From: Iris pallida
Lineage: Eukaryota; Streptophyta; Magnoliopsida; Asparagales; Iridaceae
DNA length: 64,000 nt
NCBI GenBank assembly: GCA_029216955.1
Contig: JANAVB010031417.1
Span: 22,455,881-22,519,880, forward strand
Direction: 5' to 3'
Part shown: positions 35,844-46,701 of the stretch, piece by piece
How the letters are laid out: every line of letters begins with the position of its first letter
Numbering within the stretch: position 1 is the stretch's first letter
Position numbers and translations under genes: made by a program
The notes under the pieces: model-generated
Told to the model about the DNA's origin: nothing
What the model saw: the letters and a program-made list of their open reading frames with translations, nothing else
The model's database searches: none

Positions 35844-36150
35844 AGAATTTGATATAAAATATTGGAAGTAGTGATTTCTAGAATTTATTTGTAAGCTGCA
35901 TATAAATATATATAAATATATGGAAATGGATAGTGAAAAAAGTATATAGATATGTAGAAGTGGATAGTGCTAACGTTGAGTGATTTCTCAAATAAATTGA
36001 TGCCAAAGTTTTTTTTTCCTTCCAAGATATGGGTTTCTTTTTGTTTTATTTGGCTAAGTTGCACTTGATATATAATCTTAATCCCAACTGATTTTTGTTC
36101 CACACGATTATGTAAGTCATGCCACATGAAATTCTCCTAGGGATTTCACA
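35844..36150. other. Intergenic, nothing recognised
   Basis: AT-rich sequence between the hAT element and the Helitron. Confidence 0.4.
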
Positions 36151-36407
36151 TCTTCTACTATATAATGAGGCTTCAAAATGGTTCAAAAATGAGCCGTCTA
36201 AACCATCATTATATTACGGTCCATTTTATTTAAAAAAATAAATTATATAAAAAATTGTTAAATAAAGTTTAAATTTGTCAACATAGGGAATCAAACTCAA
36301 CAAAATAAGAAAAATACCTCACATCTTAACCACATGAGTTAGAAGAGAGATTTAACTATAGTTGGATAATATAGTTATTATACGTGCAGAGCACGTGCAT
36401 TTACTAG
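36151..36407 (+). mobile_element. Small non-autonomous Helitron, copy 2
   Basis: It begins TCTTCTACTATATAATGAGG after an A and ends GCATTTACTAG before a T. A perfect 6-bp hairpin ACGTGC-AGA-GCACGT (36382-36396) lies just before the CTAG. An internal GGAATCAAACTC..CTTAACCACATGAGTTAG block also occurs at 38776-38850. Confidence 0.8.
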
Positions 36408-36510
36408 TGACTTATAATGAAAATGGTTTGATTTTTTGAAGATACGTTACTGCGTACGAAAGTGATAAGAAAATATTATGAAAATTATAACTTCATATTT
36501 AGAAAATTAA

Positions 36511-36829
36511 GAGCATCAACAATGGGAGAGCTTTAAAGTATCATATTTTGACTTTAGTCAAAATTTGTAGTACTTGAAAACTACAATGAGCACTTATTTA
36601 TATTCGAAAATTGCTGAAAAGCTAAGAGATATTCCAAATTTGAAGTGTGTCCTAACAATATTACCATCATGAAAGAAAAATAAAGAGAAATAAAAATAGG
36701 TTAATTTGGATTATATGTTTAGAGTATACCATTGTGTAGCAATATCAAGAAGACATTCCAAAAAATATAATTTATACAATTGACAATAATTTAGAGTATA
36801 TGTTTGGAGTCTCTCCACTATGGATGCTC
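36511..36829. mobile_element. Tourist-like MITE, family 2
   Basis: The ends GAGCATCAACAATGGGAGAG and, inverted, GAGCATCCATAGTGGAGAG are flanked by TAA on both sides (36508-36510 and 36830-36832). This is the classic short plant PIF/Harbinger derivative form. Confidence 0.8.
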
Positions 36830-36832
36830 TAA

Positions 36833-37144
36833 GGCCTCGTTTGGTTCGCGGAATCTCCGTGTTGAGAAAGGAAAGTGATTACTTTCCTATGTTTGGGTGC
36901 CAAAGGAATTGAGGAGGAAAAGGAAAGTCATTCCCAATGGAAGGAAAATTTGGGGGAAAAGTGATTCCATCCATCCAAGCAAGGAATCACTTTTCCATAT
37001 TGAAGTAATCACTTTCATTTCCAAATTCCTTGGCATTTCCAAACATTGGAAAGGAAAATCAATGGAAAATAAAATTTTCCAAAGGAATGGAAATGACAAA
37101 GAATTGATTTCTTTTCCCTTCTATTCCGCAAACCAAACGAGGCC
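36833..37144. mobile_element. Tourist-like MITE, family 1, copy 2
   Basis: The ends are GGCCTCGTTTGGTTCGCGGA and GCAAACCAAACGAGGCC, flanked by TAA. Its left TAA (36830-36832) is also the right TAA of the neighbouring MITE, so the two elements touch through one shared duplication. Confidence 0.9.
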
Positions 37145-37256
37145 TAAAGGAATATTCGTTTCCACACCGGACTTTATTTAATACCGCTTACATGTTATCT
37201 CTCTGTTTTTCCATAAACCATGACAATAATCTAATTTATGCTTTGTCCAAATCTAA

Positions 37257-37566
37257 GGCCTCGTTTGGTTGGCGGAATCTTCCGGTTGGGAAAGGAAAGT
37301 GATTACTTTCCTATATTTGGGCGTCCAAGGAATTGAGGAGGAAAGGAAAGTGATTCCCAATTGAAGAAAAATTAGGGGGGAAAGTGATTCCATCCATCCA
37401 AGGAAGGAATCACTTTCCTACATTGAAGTATTCACTTTTCTTTCCAAATTCCTTGGCATTGCCAAACATCGGAAAGAAAAATCAATAGGAATTAAAGTTT
37501 TCCAAAGGAAAGGAAATGACAATGAATTGATTTCCTTTCCCTTCCATTCTCGAACCAAACGCGGCC
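37257..37566. mobile_element. Tourist-like MITE, family 1, copy 3
   Basis: It is the closest relative of the copy 110 bp to its left, in the same orientation, with ends GGCCTCGTTTGGTTGGCGG and CGAACCAAACGCGGCC. TAA flanks it at 37254-37256 and 37567-37569. Confidence 0.9.
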
Positions 37567-37569
37567 TAA

Positions 37570-38059
37570 ATGGAAACTATATCTTCTTTCTTCTATTCTG
37601 TACTAGAAAAGAAAGAACCAAAAAAGAAAATACTAAAATGTCCTTAGCCTTTTGATTTCCCCAGGTTACATTATTCTTCATTAAGTTGAGCGTTATCTTA
37701 AAAAAGTAACGGCACTAAATTATAAATTACGAATCGACCGCTAGAGAATCAATACAAATGAAAAGTACAAGAAGCGTGACAAAAAGTTTGGCCCTTTTTA
37801 ACCCATTGACCAAATTGATGATGATGATATCTTAAGCTAATTAAGTTCATAGAGTATAAGAAACTTAGTTGAACTTAATTTTGGTTTGGTTGACGTAAAG
37901 AGGCAAAAGAGATAAAAAAATGATGGATATTCTCCAAACATTCTACTCACATTCCTTTCAATTTACGTTTTCATATTTGCATAGTAAACAAGGTGTTTAT
38001 AAGAATACCGCGTCCCCTAGCTTCTTATAACATGTACACGAAATTAGTTATTATATACT
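37570..38059. other. Intergenic, nothing recognised
   Basis: AT-rich sequence without motifs that I can name. Confidence 0.4.
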
Positions 38060-38463
38060 TCTTCTACTATATAATGCGGTTTAAAAATGTTTCAAAGTGA
38101 GCCATCCAAACCGTATGTATATATTCATTATCTATTTAATTTAGAAAGAGTTACAAAAGATTATAATTTTAAACTTTTTCTTTTCGGTTTCGTATAATCG
38201 AATACTCTATATTTTATTCACATATATCCATAACAAATAGTAATTAAAATAATTATAAACTTTTTCTTTTCGGTTTCGTATAATTGAATACTCTATATTT
38301 TATTCACATATATCCATAACAAATAGTAATTAAAATTTAATTAAACCTTTACAAACTTTAATTAAAATATAAATAAATATTTAACAAATTTTAATTCAAA
38401 TAAAAAAATTCATAAGATTCAAAAAAGAAATAAAAAAACATGCAATTCACGTGTTTTTACTAG
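38060..38463 (+). mobile_element. Non-autonomous Helitron, copy 3, with internal duplication
   Basis: It begins TCTTCTACTATATAATGCGG and ends CACGTGTTTTTACTAG. The 3' hairpin is weaker than in copies 1 and 2. An 86-bp segment is repeated head to tail inside (38171-38256 and 38257-38340). Confidence 0.7.
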
Positions 38464-38591
38464 TGGTATATATGTCCCGAGTATAGAAATGCTAGTGATC
38501 AGAGCACCTATGTTGTCGTGTGTGTATTTTTAGTGAAAGAATAACAGAGATACAAAAAGAGGCAATTATGAAAGTTTTAGATTAGTACTAG

Positions 38592-38975
38592 CTAGTAACG
38601 TGTTAGAGCGTGACATACATAAACAATTGTTGAAAAATAATTTACATTATATTTTTGTTATAGATAATAGAGAGATTATTAATAGTAACATACATGTGCG
38701 TACGTGTGTGACCACACGTACAAAAATTTGTTAAAAAATAATTTAAATTGTAATTTTTTTTATAGATAATATTGTCTCATGGAATCGAACCTATCCAACC
38801 AACTGACCAAGAAGAACGCTCCCACCTTAACCACATGAATTAGATGTATTTGGATATAGTTAAATAATATTACATACTTAAATAAACAGTTAAAATTTAT
38901 TAATTACATGAGTATATACATAGACTCAAACGACTCACTTTTAACCATTTTCAAGTCTTTTTATAAGAGTAGAAA
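38592..38975 (-). mobile_element. Degenerate Helitron-like element, copy 4
   Basis: On the minus strand the start TTTCTACTCTTATAAAAAGA and the following GAAAATGGTTAAAAGTGAG match the 5' part of copy 2, and the end reads CACGTTACTAG. The terminal hairpin is decayed. Confidence 0.5.
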
Positions 38976-40007
38976 TAAATATTTAAGTTATTTGGGGATA
39001 GAATATATATTTTATTCTAAATAATAATATTTTTAGACAATAAATGCTACACCAGATTTTATAACTTATGTAGTGTTGCATGTAAAAAACAATATATGAT
39101 ATTGTTAAAAAGATAGATATTTTTTTTAAAATTATATTAAAATATTTTAGATATGATTTTGAATATATTTTTATAGAATTTGTTATAAATATATTTTTAT
39201 AATTTTGTATATGATTAGTCAGATATTACCATATGTTTAGTTTAAATATATTTTAAATAATGAATATATCTAGAATTTGTTATATGCCCATGTAGTTAGA
39301 AGTTTTTCTTTTCTTAACTTTTAGAAGATACAAACATTATAGCTATTAATTATTTTTTATTGATATTATTAAATGGAGGATAACCTGGACAGATCACTTT
39401 TTATATTGTTTTTGAGTCGCATTATAATTGTAGCTCATGTAAAAAATAACATGGATATCAGACGGAGTCGACAATGTCCGAGCCACCCAACGGAGTTGTA
39501 ATAGAAAGAAAAAAAGAATAATAATAATAATAGCCAAGTTGTGAGCAGTTTTTTATAATTATAATATAGCAACAGAATGAATGTTTGACCCAAAGTTGAT
39601 CTCACCATTTTTGAATGGCAAGCTAAATTGGGCCAACCAACCTTGTTATTTTCTTATTCTAAAGTTTTGGTTTTTTCCTCTCTTCAGTGTCGATGTATTT
39701 GAGATGGTCACGTAGTTAGAAGTCCATTGATTTTGACTGCTGCTCCTCCATTCTGGTCAGCACAGTGAGCACACCCTCACTGTGATAATTTGCAAATTGC
39801 AAATTGCAATTATATATACATATAACATCACCTTAGATAATTTGTTCCCAACTTTTCTTCAGTTCTTTTGTATTAGAAGAAAATTTATGTTTAAAATAAA
39901 GGTTTATTTAGTTTTGCATGACAGCATTAAACGACTTGAATTATTTAATTTTATTATGATCAACCGAAAATAAAACTTGGAACGATATTGCTTGCTTCTA
40001 TACTATA
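38976..40007. other. Intergenic, AT-rich, nothing recognised
   Basis: No gene or complete element is visible. Confidence 0.4.
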
Positions 40008-40016
40008 TTAATTTTA

Positions 40017-40489
40017 GGCTAAATTGCAACTTGATATCTTCAACTATTCGACTTTTTCAACTTGGTGCATGCCCTCAACTTTGATAGGTACTAACTTAAT
40101 ACCTTTTTTTCAACTAATATTTTTAACGTAATACCCTCCATTCCACCAACGTTAATTTTTTTTATTAAAAATACAAATACAAATAAAATATTTCCTAAAC
40201 TGCCCTCTTCTTCCTCCCCACCCCATTACTGCTGCTCCTTCTCCATCTCCCCCTCCCCTCCCTCCATCCCCCAACCCACGCTGCCAACCCCACTCCCCAC
40301 CGTCGCCCCTCATCGCCTTGCCCCCCATCCACGCGCCCACCGTCGCACGTCCCATGTCACGCCCCCTCCGCGGCCCCCCTCCACGCGCACACCACCTTCC
40401 CTGAGCAACCCCCCTCCCGCCGCACCCTCCCCCCCTCCGGCTGCACGCCCTCACCCTTCCTAAGCACCCTCTTTCCCGTTCCCCGTGCA

Positions 40490-40520
<31 letters not shown>

Positions 40521-40811
40521 CTTCCCCGCTGTGCGCTGTGCACCCTTCTCGTGTCCCCCCGTCCTCCCCCGGTCGACAGTGGCTACTGCGTGCGGCATGT
40601 GCGCCCCCCTCCGGTGGCCGGCACCGTAGAGAGAGGGGGGGCTGTCGGAGAGAGAGGGGTAAGAAATGGAAGGGTATTTCTGTCATTTAATTTTTTCGTT
40701 AACACCGTTTGCACAAAAATAGGAAGAGGGTATCATGTTGATGCCTATCAAAGTTTAGAATATTAAGTTGAAAAAATCGAATAGTTGAAGATATCAAGTT
40801 GTAATTTAGTC
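40017..40811. mobile_element. Mutator-like element (MULE) with C-rich interior
   Basis: Terminal inverted repeats of about 85 bp begin GGCTAAATTGCAACTTGATA on the left and, inverted, GACTAAATTACAACTTGATA on the right. A perfect 9-bp target duplication TTAATTTTA flanks it (40008-40016 and 40812-40820), the Mutator signature. The interior (about 40195-40665) is extremely C-rich on the plus strand with a long C run at about 40491-40517. GC-rich acquired sequence is typical of Pack-MULEs; the Gly/Arg-rich frames here (40152-40686) look like low-complexity artefacts and I cannot name a parent gene. Confidence 0.88.
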
Positions 40812-41033
40812 TTAATTTTAAGAATCACATAACTTTTCGAAACTCTTTTTGAGTAGCACAATCACATACAAAATTTCAAACCATAAAAAGCTTTAGGCCC
40901 TGTTTGGCAACTTGGGGTTTGGCCTGGAAAGTGAAAATGCAAGAGAATTAGGACCAAATTTCTTGCTCCAGCTGTTTGGTAGGGTGGGTTTTGAAGATGA
41001 TTTTTGAGAGGTTAAAAGATGCACAGTACTTAT

Positions 41034-41623
41034 TAGGGGTAAGCGTCGGTATAATCGGTCGGTATTTGGTCGAATTTTTTCGATATTTTTAAAAATTGGT
41101 ATTTAAAAAATTAATATCAATATCGTACCATTTAAAATCGATTTTTTTGGTTTCGGTTAAATCGGTATTCGGTCGATTTTTGTTCGGTATCGATATTTTA
41201 CCAATTAATATTTGATCAATTAACACACTTAATATTGGAACCTCTTAACCTTTTTTTTCCTTTTTTTTTTCTTTTTTTGAAGCATTAATTTTAAAACCAA
41301 GCCTCTACCAACCAAACAATTAATCAAAATTATTAGAACTATTAGAACAATATGTAACAAGTCGCAAACACCTAAAAATGAGCTTAAAATATCAAACACG
41401 GTCACTAAGTTTTATATTTAGTATAAGTTTAAGTAACCAAAATTCACTTCAAAATTCTATGAGAACAAAAACATAAGCTCAAAAGATCAAAAACTCAATT
41501 CTTAGCATTCTTAACATAAATTCAAGTCCACTAAAATACATTCCAAGTTCTAGGAAACCAACCAAAATAAAGAAAAAAATAAAAATGAGTAGTGTAAAAT
41601 TAATCATGAACAACATTAAAAAA

Positions 41624-41654
<31 letters not shown>

Positions 41655-41834
41655 CGGTTCGGTTCGATATTTTCGGTATGGTATTACACTCAAACCGTTA
41701 TCATTACCATTATACCATAATTTAGTCGGTTCGGCAATTCGGTATCGGTACATAATTTCGGTTCGATTTGTCGAAATATTTTTAATCGGTATTCGGTCGA
41801 TTTTTCGGTATCGATCGGTATTTGCTCACCCATA
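41034..41834. mobile_element. hAT MITE-like element with CGGT-rich arms
   Basis: It begins TAGGGGTAAGC and ends GCTCACCCATA, like the hAT elements at 8220 and 14638. Both arms are filled with TCGGTATTCGGTCG-type motifs. The flanking octamers GTACTTAT and ATTCTTAT agree at 6 of 8 positions, so this is an older insertion. A GT microsatellite lies inside (about 41623-41651). Confidence 0.7.
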
Positions 41835-41842
41835 ATTCTTAT

Positions 41843-42655
41843 CCCCTAAGCCAATGTCCCCTTCCACTTCCTCTTTCTCACGCGAATGTGGGAGGAAAAT
41901 GTCCGAGTTACTTTACTTTATTTCATTCTATTTATTATTTAGTTAAAACTAATTAACAACTAAAATGATAAATAAATAATCAATAATTAGTTAATACTAA
42001 GTTAACATTTTAAATATGATTTTTTTAATAAGTGTTAGCTATTAGTATAATAAAATTTATTGACCTTTTTTTTACTTGTATTTGGACTTTTGTTGCATGA
42101 TGACGAATATGATACGATGTAATAAATAAGAACACGATGGACATGACATATTTTTTGTGTATACATAGAGTGCTTCATACGTATTTTTTATTTATTTTTA
42201 ATTAGTTAGTAATTAAATTTTAGTTGATAATTTTTTTAATTCTTAATTAGTTAATAATTAATTATCTTAATTAATTAAACAAATTATTTAATTTATTAAA
42301 TTATTATGTGAATTAATTATAATTTACTATTATTATAATATACTCTTCTACTTTTTATTTATTTTATTTGTTTATCTTAACCAAGAAAGTGGATGAATTT
42401 TTATATAAAATATATGAAAGTGTCACTCCATATATCCCATATTGATATACACAATAAGCATATTTATTTAGATTTTTTGTGAGCAATATTATTTTTTATC
42501 CGTATATTGTCCATGTAAATAAAAAGAATTTGTGTAGATCTCGTATTATTTGTATGGTGGACAAGAAGGAATTGCACGGGATTTTTGGATAGGTACAAAA
42601 GCATTAAAGAGACCCAACTCGGCTGCCGCGACTAGGGCTGAATCACTTGTCATTT
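41843..42655. other. Intergenic, AT-rich, nothing recognised
   Basis: Strongly AT-rich sequence with TTAATTA-type low complexity at 41935-42370. Confidence 0.4.
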
Positions 42656-42743
42656 TTCTATATTCTTCCTCCTACTTTTATTCAAATTGCACTTCCTCCT
42701 CTATAGTCACCACTTTGTCACTTTTATATATATTCTTGGCTAT

Positions 42744-43565
42744 TTATAAGGGCACAGCCTTTTTTACTCGGGGCTAGCCAGGATTAGGACTAGCCAGACT
42801 TTGAGGAACTTTTATTCGGGCTGTCCAAATTTTCTATTCAGGGGCTGTCCATTTTCTTCTTCTCCACTCTCTCTCTTCACAAACCCTAGCTTTCTTCTTC
42901 TTCTTCTTCTATCCATCTTCTTCTTCTCCACCATTTCCATTCTCACATCTTCATCAAAATCCTAGTTTTTTTTTCTCATCATCATCATCTTCTTCTTCTC
43001 CACCGTTTCCATCATCACCATCTCCATCAAAACCCTAGTTTCCTTCTCTTTTCCAATTTCGATGGCACCCAAAAAATTAAATAAACCCTAAAATGTATGA
43101 AAATAAAGGTTAAATACTTCTTTCCTCACAAAGAATGCATGGAAATAAATTCTAAAATGCATATTTCACTCTATTATCAAGATTGAAATAAGCCATAATA
43201 TATTTTTTTCATTCGGGAATGTCGACTTTAGGACTGCCAGAAATTGTGGCAGTCCTGAAGGACTGCCTCAATTTCTGGCAGTCCTCAATATGTCTAGGAC
43301 TGCCAGAAATTGTGGCAGTCCTATTGTAGAGCATGTCCCTTTCAGGACTGCCACAATTCCTGGCAGTCCTCATTACTTCTAGGACTGCCAGAAATTGTGG
43401 CAGTCCTCATTACTTTCAGGACTGCCACAATTCCTGGCAGTCCTCATTATCTTTTATACCTACCACTTGGATAGCCCTGAGTAATTTTTTCAGTGACAAA
43501 CTTGTAAATAATGAAAAACTAACACTTGGACAGCCCTGAGTAAAATGTGCTGTGCCCTTATAATT
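42744..43565. mobile_element. TIR element carrying a hairpin array
   Basis: The ends TTATAAGGGCACAGC and GCTGTGCCCTTATAA are perfect inverted repeats, continuing imperfectly through TTTTACTCRGGGCT. It interrupts the tandem repeat described at 42656-43828. The flank ATTTA occurs on both sides but the duplication is ambiguous, so the superfamily is not assigned. The left half has a CT-rich leader-like stretch with AAACCCTAG; the right half holds six hairpin units. Confidence 0.7.
43230..43444. repeat. Six 27-bp hairpin units in alternating orientation
   Basis: The units lie at 43230-43256, 43259-43285, 43296-43322, 43344-43370, 43381-43407 and 43418-43444. Each has 10-bp arms AGGACTGCCA and TGGCAGTCCT around a 7-nt loop (GAAATTG in units 1, 3 and 5; the reverse-complement type CAATTTC or CAATTCC in 2, 4 and 6). 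Unit 2 has one arm mismatch. Orientation alternates strictly, so neighbouring units are also inverted repeats of each other. Confidence 0.95.
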
Positions 43566-43828
43566 TACCATATTCTTCCTCCTACTTTTATTCAATTTGC
43601 ACTTCCTCCTCTATAGTCACCACTTTGTCACTTTTATATATATTCTTCCTCCTACTTTTATTCAATTTGCACTTCCTCTCCGGTAGTCACAGCCACCTCG
43701 ACACATGAAGACCTTGCTTTTCTTCCTCCTACTTTTATTCAATTTGCATTTCCTCCTCTATAGTCACCACTTTGTCACTTTTATATATTCTTCCTCCTAC
43801 TTTTATTCAATTTGCACTTCCTCTCCGG

Positions 43829-44937
43829 CAGGACCGGTCCTTAATAATTGAAGGTCCTGTACGAATTTTAAAATGTGGTCCTAAATTTATTTATTCATAT
43901 TTTTTAAATATATTATTATATATCTTTATCAAAATCTCTGGAGATGTTCTTGATTGTATATTATAACTGAATCTATATGTAGTTACTAAACAAAATAACT
44001 AAAGCTCAAATTATCTATATTCAAGCACATTACATAGTATAATAAAGATGTTTTAGATAGAAGACGTACTGACCGTTAAATTTGCTAAATCTGGCCTCAA
44101 ATTTTTCTGTTGATGAAGACATATAATAAAATGAATAATGATCAATATCCAAATGAGAAGTAATATATAATCACACAATTTAGAGCCTCCAAGACTTGAG
44201 TAGGGCCAGACCAGGGCACGGACGAGGTGGGCGACCGTCATGGGCCCCCAGTTTTAGAAGTCCCGTAATTTTACAATAGACTAGGTATATCAAAAAAGAA
44301 AAAAAAAAACAAAGATCCAATCTGGAAGCAAAAAAAAAAAGCCAGCGCTCCAATCGAAAAAAAATATGGTAGCTTGATTGATGATTTTGATAGCTTAATT
44401 GATGATTTTGCTTGTAAAAATGCTAAAAAAAATTATTTATGTGAGAAAAATGGCCCAAATTTTAGATTATCATAGGTCCTGTAAATCATAGGACCGCCTA
44501 TGGACCTGAGTCACCTGATGCAAGACCAAGAGCTCCGGTCTTCAACATCATTATTTCTTAAATAAATACTAAGCCTGCACATCCAAATTCTTAAATTATA
44601 TATATAAAAAAAATCTGATCATTATTGTAGAAAATAAATTCATCTAACAATTGAGGGATCTTTAGAAACAAAATAGCAATTAACACACCGGTCAGAGCAA
44701 TATCTTTAAGAAATCCTAATTTTTTTGTATGATTATAAATATTAATCTTAGAGTCAGTAGGGAATAGGGATCCAAGAATTGAAGGTCTTGGAGGGATTGT
44801 AGAGTAGGAATTGAGGAAGAAATGTAATAACTTGAAATAAAAAATTACAAAACTAACCATAATATTTTTTTTGAGGCCCCCAAAAATTGGAGGCCCTGTG
44901 CGGCCGCACTATTGGCACGGCCCCAGGGCCGGCCCTG
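43829..44937. mobile_element. hAT element (CAGGACC/GGCCCTG ends)
   Basis: It starts CAGGACCGGTCC, ends GGGCCGGCCCTG and is flanked by a perfect 8-bp duplication CTCTCCGG (43821-43828 and 44938-44945). Its uninterrupted target is still visible as the parallel repeat unit near 43675-43720. The interior keeps a scrap of the hAT dimerisation region (LIDDFACKNAKK near 44396-44431) and parts of what may be a further nested hAT from about 44212. Confidence 0.9.
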
Positions 44938-44945
44938 CTCTCCGG

Positions 44946-45427
44946 TAGTCACAGCCACTTCGACACATGAAGACGATGCTTTTTGGTCCATCTTTGTGCT
45001 AACATTTTTTTTTTTACAAATCGCTTCCATTTCTGTACAAACAATTAGAGGGGGGAGCATTATTTGATTTTGGACCGAAAATCAAATGGAATAAGAGATT
45101 CGATTCGGTTTCAAAAATATTCGGTTCGATTTCGGTTTTCAAAATACTAAAACTTCTTATTTAGTTTCAATTTTGGGTTTCCGTAATTATGTAATTATAC
45201 AATTATGTAAATATTCGCAATTCTTTGTATATTTTGTACTCAAAATATGTATATTTTGAAAACAACAATTTTATGTATATTTTTTGAATTTCAACTTTGA
45301 TAATTTAACAACTAGTCCAACTTTGTGCACAATTTTAAAATTCAACAAATGGATGTATAAAAATTATAAATTTTTAATATAATTTAACTATGATATAAAC
45401 TTTGGATCTAACCCGTTTAACAATATA
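44946..45427. mobile_element. Truncated arm of a TAGGGGTGAGC-type hAT MITE plus flanks
   Basis: At about 45049-45190 the sequence follows the left arm of the MITE at 14638 (GGACCGAAAA, AATAAGAGATTC, GGTTTCGGTTTT-like pieces), starting GAGGGGGGAGCATT. No right end is found. The rest is AT-rich. Confidence 0.45.
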
Positions 45428-46701
45428 AATGTTAGTGCCGGGGCACAATTTTTCGATGGAAAACTGAGAAAATGAAATAATTGTAAAAATAATGTTTCAA
45501 ATCAACACTTCAAAGAAGGTGATTCTGAATTACGAGAATCTAAAAAGATTTCGTAATCAACAGCAATCAGATCGTAGTACTTCTAAAAAGAAGATACAGA
45601 ATTAGTGGCAGCAACGAAGAAGGTGACTGGCGAAATATGGAAGTAATCCTGCTGGGGTGAATAATCACCGTTGCTCAAAGCTTTATTCGCCCTACACGAA
45701 CAGCTTCCAGGAACCAGCAAGTTCGTCGGAGAACTTGGAACACTCCTGCTCTTCTGACTCCTCGGATGCATACGAACTCCCGTGCAAATGCAACGCTGGT
45801 GCGGCACCTTTCCTCTCTCTCTCGAAGGCTACTGGAAGATCAGAACTGTGTTAAAGAACACGTCTGAAATCTCTGTTTACTTGTGTTAAAAAACACTTCG
45901 TAAACTTTCTGTGGTGGCTTCTCTTTTTCTTCTGTATATCCCCAGCCTTGAGAGAGAGAGGATGCCTTATATAGGCCCTGCAGCAACTGTTCGGTTGCCA
46001 CAAAGTTAGGGACGTGGTAAAAACTACCCCGAACATGTAGCAACCACCCAGAACGTGCAAACACACGTTCTGCTGCAAGTTGCGCCAACTGCGCATACCT
46101 CGCGCTCCTTGCACTCTGCGCTACAGAGCGCCCATTGAACTGCACACACTGCACGTACTGCACGCACTGTGCACACTGTGCACGCAGCGCAACCAGCGCG
46201 CCTGCGCAACCCGAGCAACCCGCGCAACCCAGCGCAACCCGAGCAACCCGCGCAATCCAGCGCAACCCAGCGCAACCTGAGCGCAACCTGGGCGCGCACC
46301 TGGGCAGCGGAACTGGGCTTGCGCAACTGGGCATGCGCACCGTAGTGCCTCCGTCCCACAAAGTTAATCGGAGGAATCGAAATGCCGACGGCGTTCGGAC
46401 TTAGCCTTGCAACGGCTACTCGGAGACATCGCTCGGTCAAGGCGACCGCTCGCTCAGGTGGGGTAATTTCGGTGAACTTGCCTCATCTTTGCCTTCACAT
46501 AATAAAACGTATGTTTTCAACTTGCACAATAGGCTTGAAAATAAAAGAGACGAATCCACATAGCTAAGGGAATAATCCCGACGGGTCAAAATGAGTTAGA
46601 ACATGGAAAACGTTCCACGGTCGGCCTAGAGTTGGTGCACGGCGTGCTTTGAAAATGACACTCGGCCCTTCGTCCCGTGGCTTGGGAGAAGAAAAGTTGG
46701 T
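45428..46701 (-). other. LTR-like sequence (old retroelement), target of the gypsy insertion
   Basis: On the minus strand TATATAA (about 45970-45977) stands before a CT-rich leader, and the segment ends CCCCGGCACTAACA near 45427, as an LTR would. A stretch around 46560-46620 shares the phrase GGGATTATTCCCTTAGCTA with the LARD LTR (25672-25691), but in the opposite orientation. It continues beyond the inserted element at 57893. The family is not established. Confidence 0.4.
46080..46350. repeat. GC-rich minisatellite (GCGCAACCY units)
   Basis: Degenerate units of the type CAGCGCAACC, CGAGCAACC and CGCGCAACC follow one another, preceded by CTGCACGCACTGCAC-type units. The Ala/Thr/Cys-rich frames on both strands are products of the repeat. 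Confidence 0.75.

Larger units (their letters stand above)
42656..43828. repeat. Imperfect tandem repeat (TTCTTCCTCCTACTTTTATT units)
   Basis: Units of about 70-80 bp with ATTCTTCCTCCTACTTTTAT, ATTTGCACTTCCTCC and GTCACCACTTTGTCAC occur at about 42658, 43570, 43645, 43722 and 43789. The first is separated from the rest by the TIR element and the last is cut by the hAT element. Confidence 0.75.

Noticed and set aside
40152..40686. Gly/Arg-rich protein on the minus strand
   Set aside because: Low-complexity C-rich DNA in a MULE; frames overlap in several phases and lack domains.
40890..41010. MITE end resembling GGCCCTGTTTGG
   Set aside because: Only one end is visible; no matching inverted end or duplication was found.
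43230..43444. CRISPR array or microRNA cluster
   Set aside because: Spacers are too short and irregular for CRISPR in any case in a plant nucleus; 10-bp arms are too short for a plant microRNA precursor, although a long hairpin from neighbouring units stays possible.
46024..46440. Cys/Val/Ala-rich proteins on both strands
   Set aside because: Generated by the GC-rich minisatellite.
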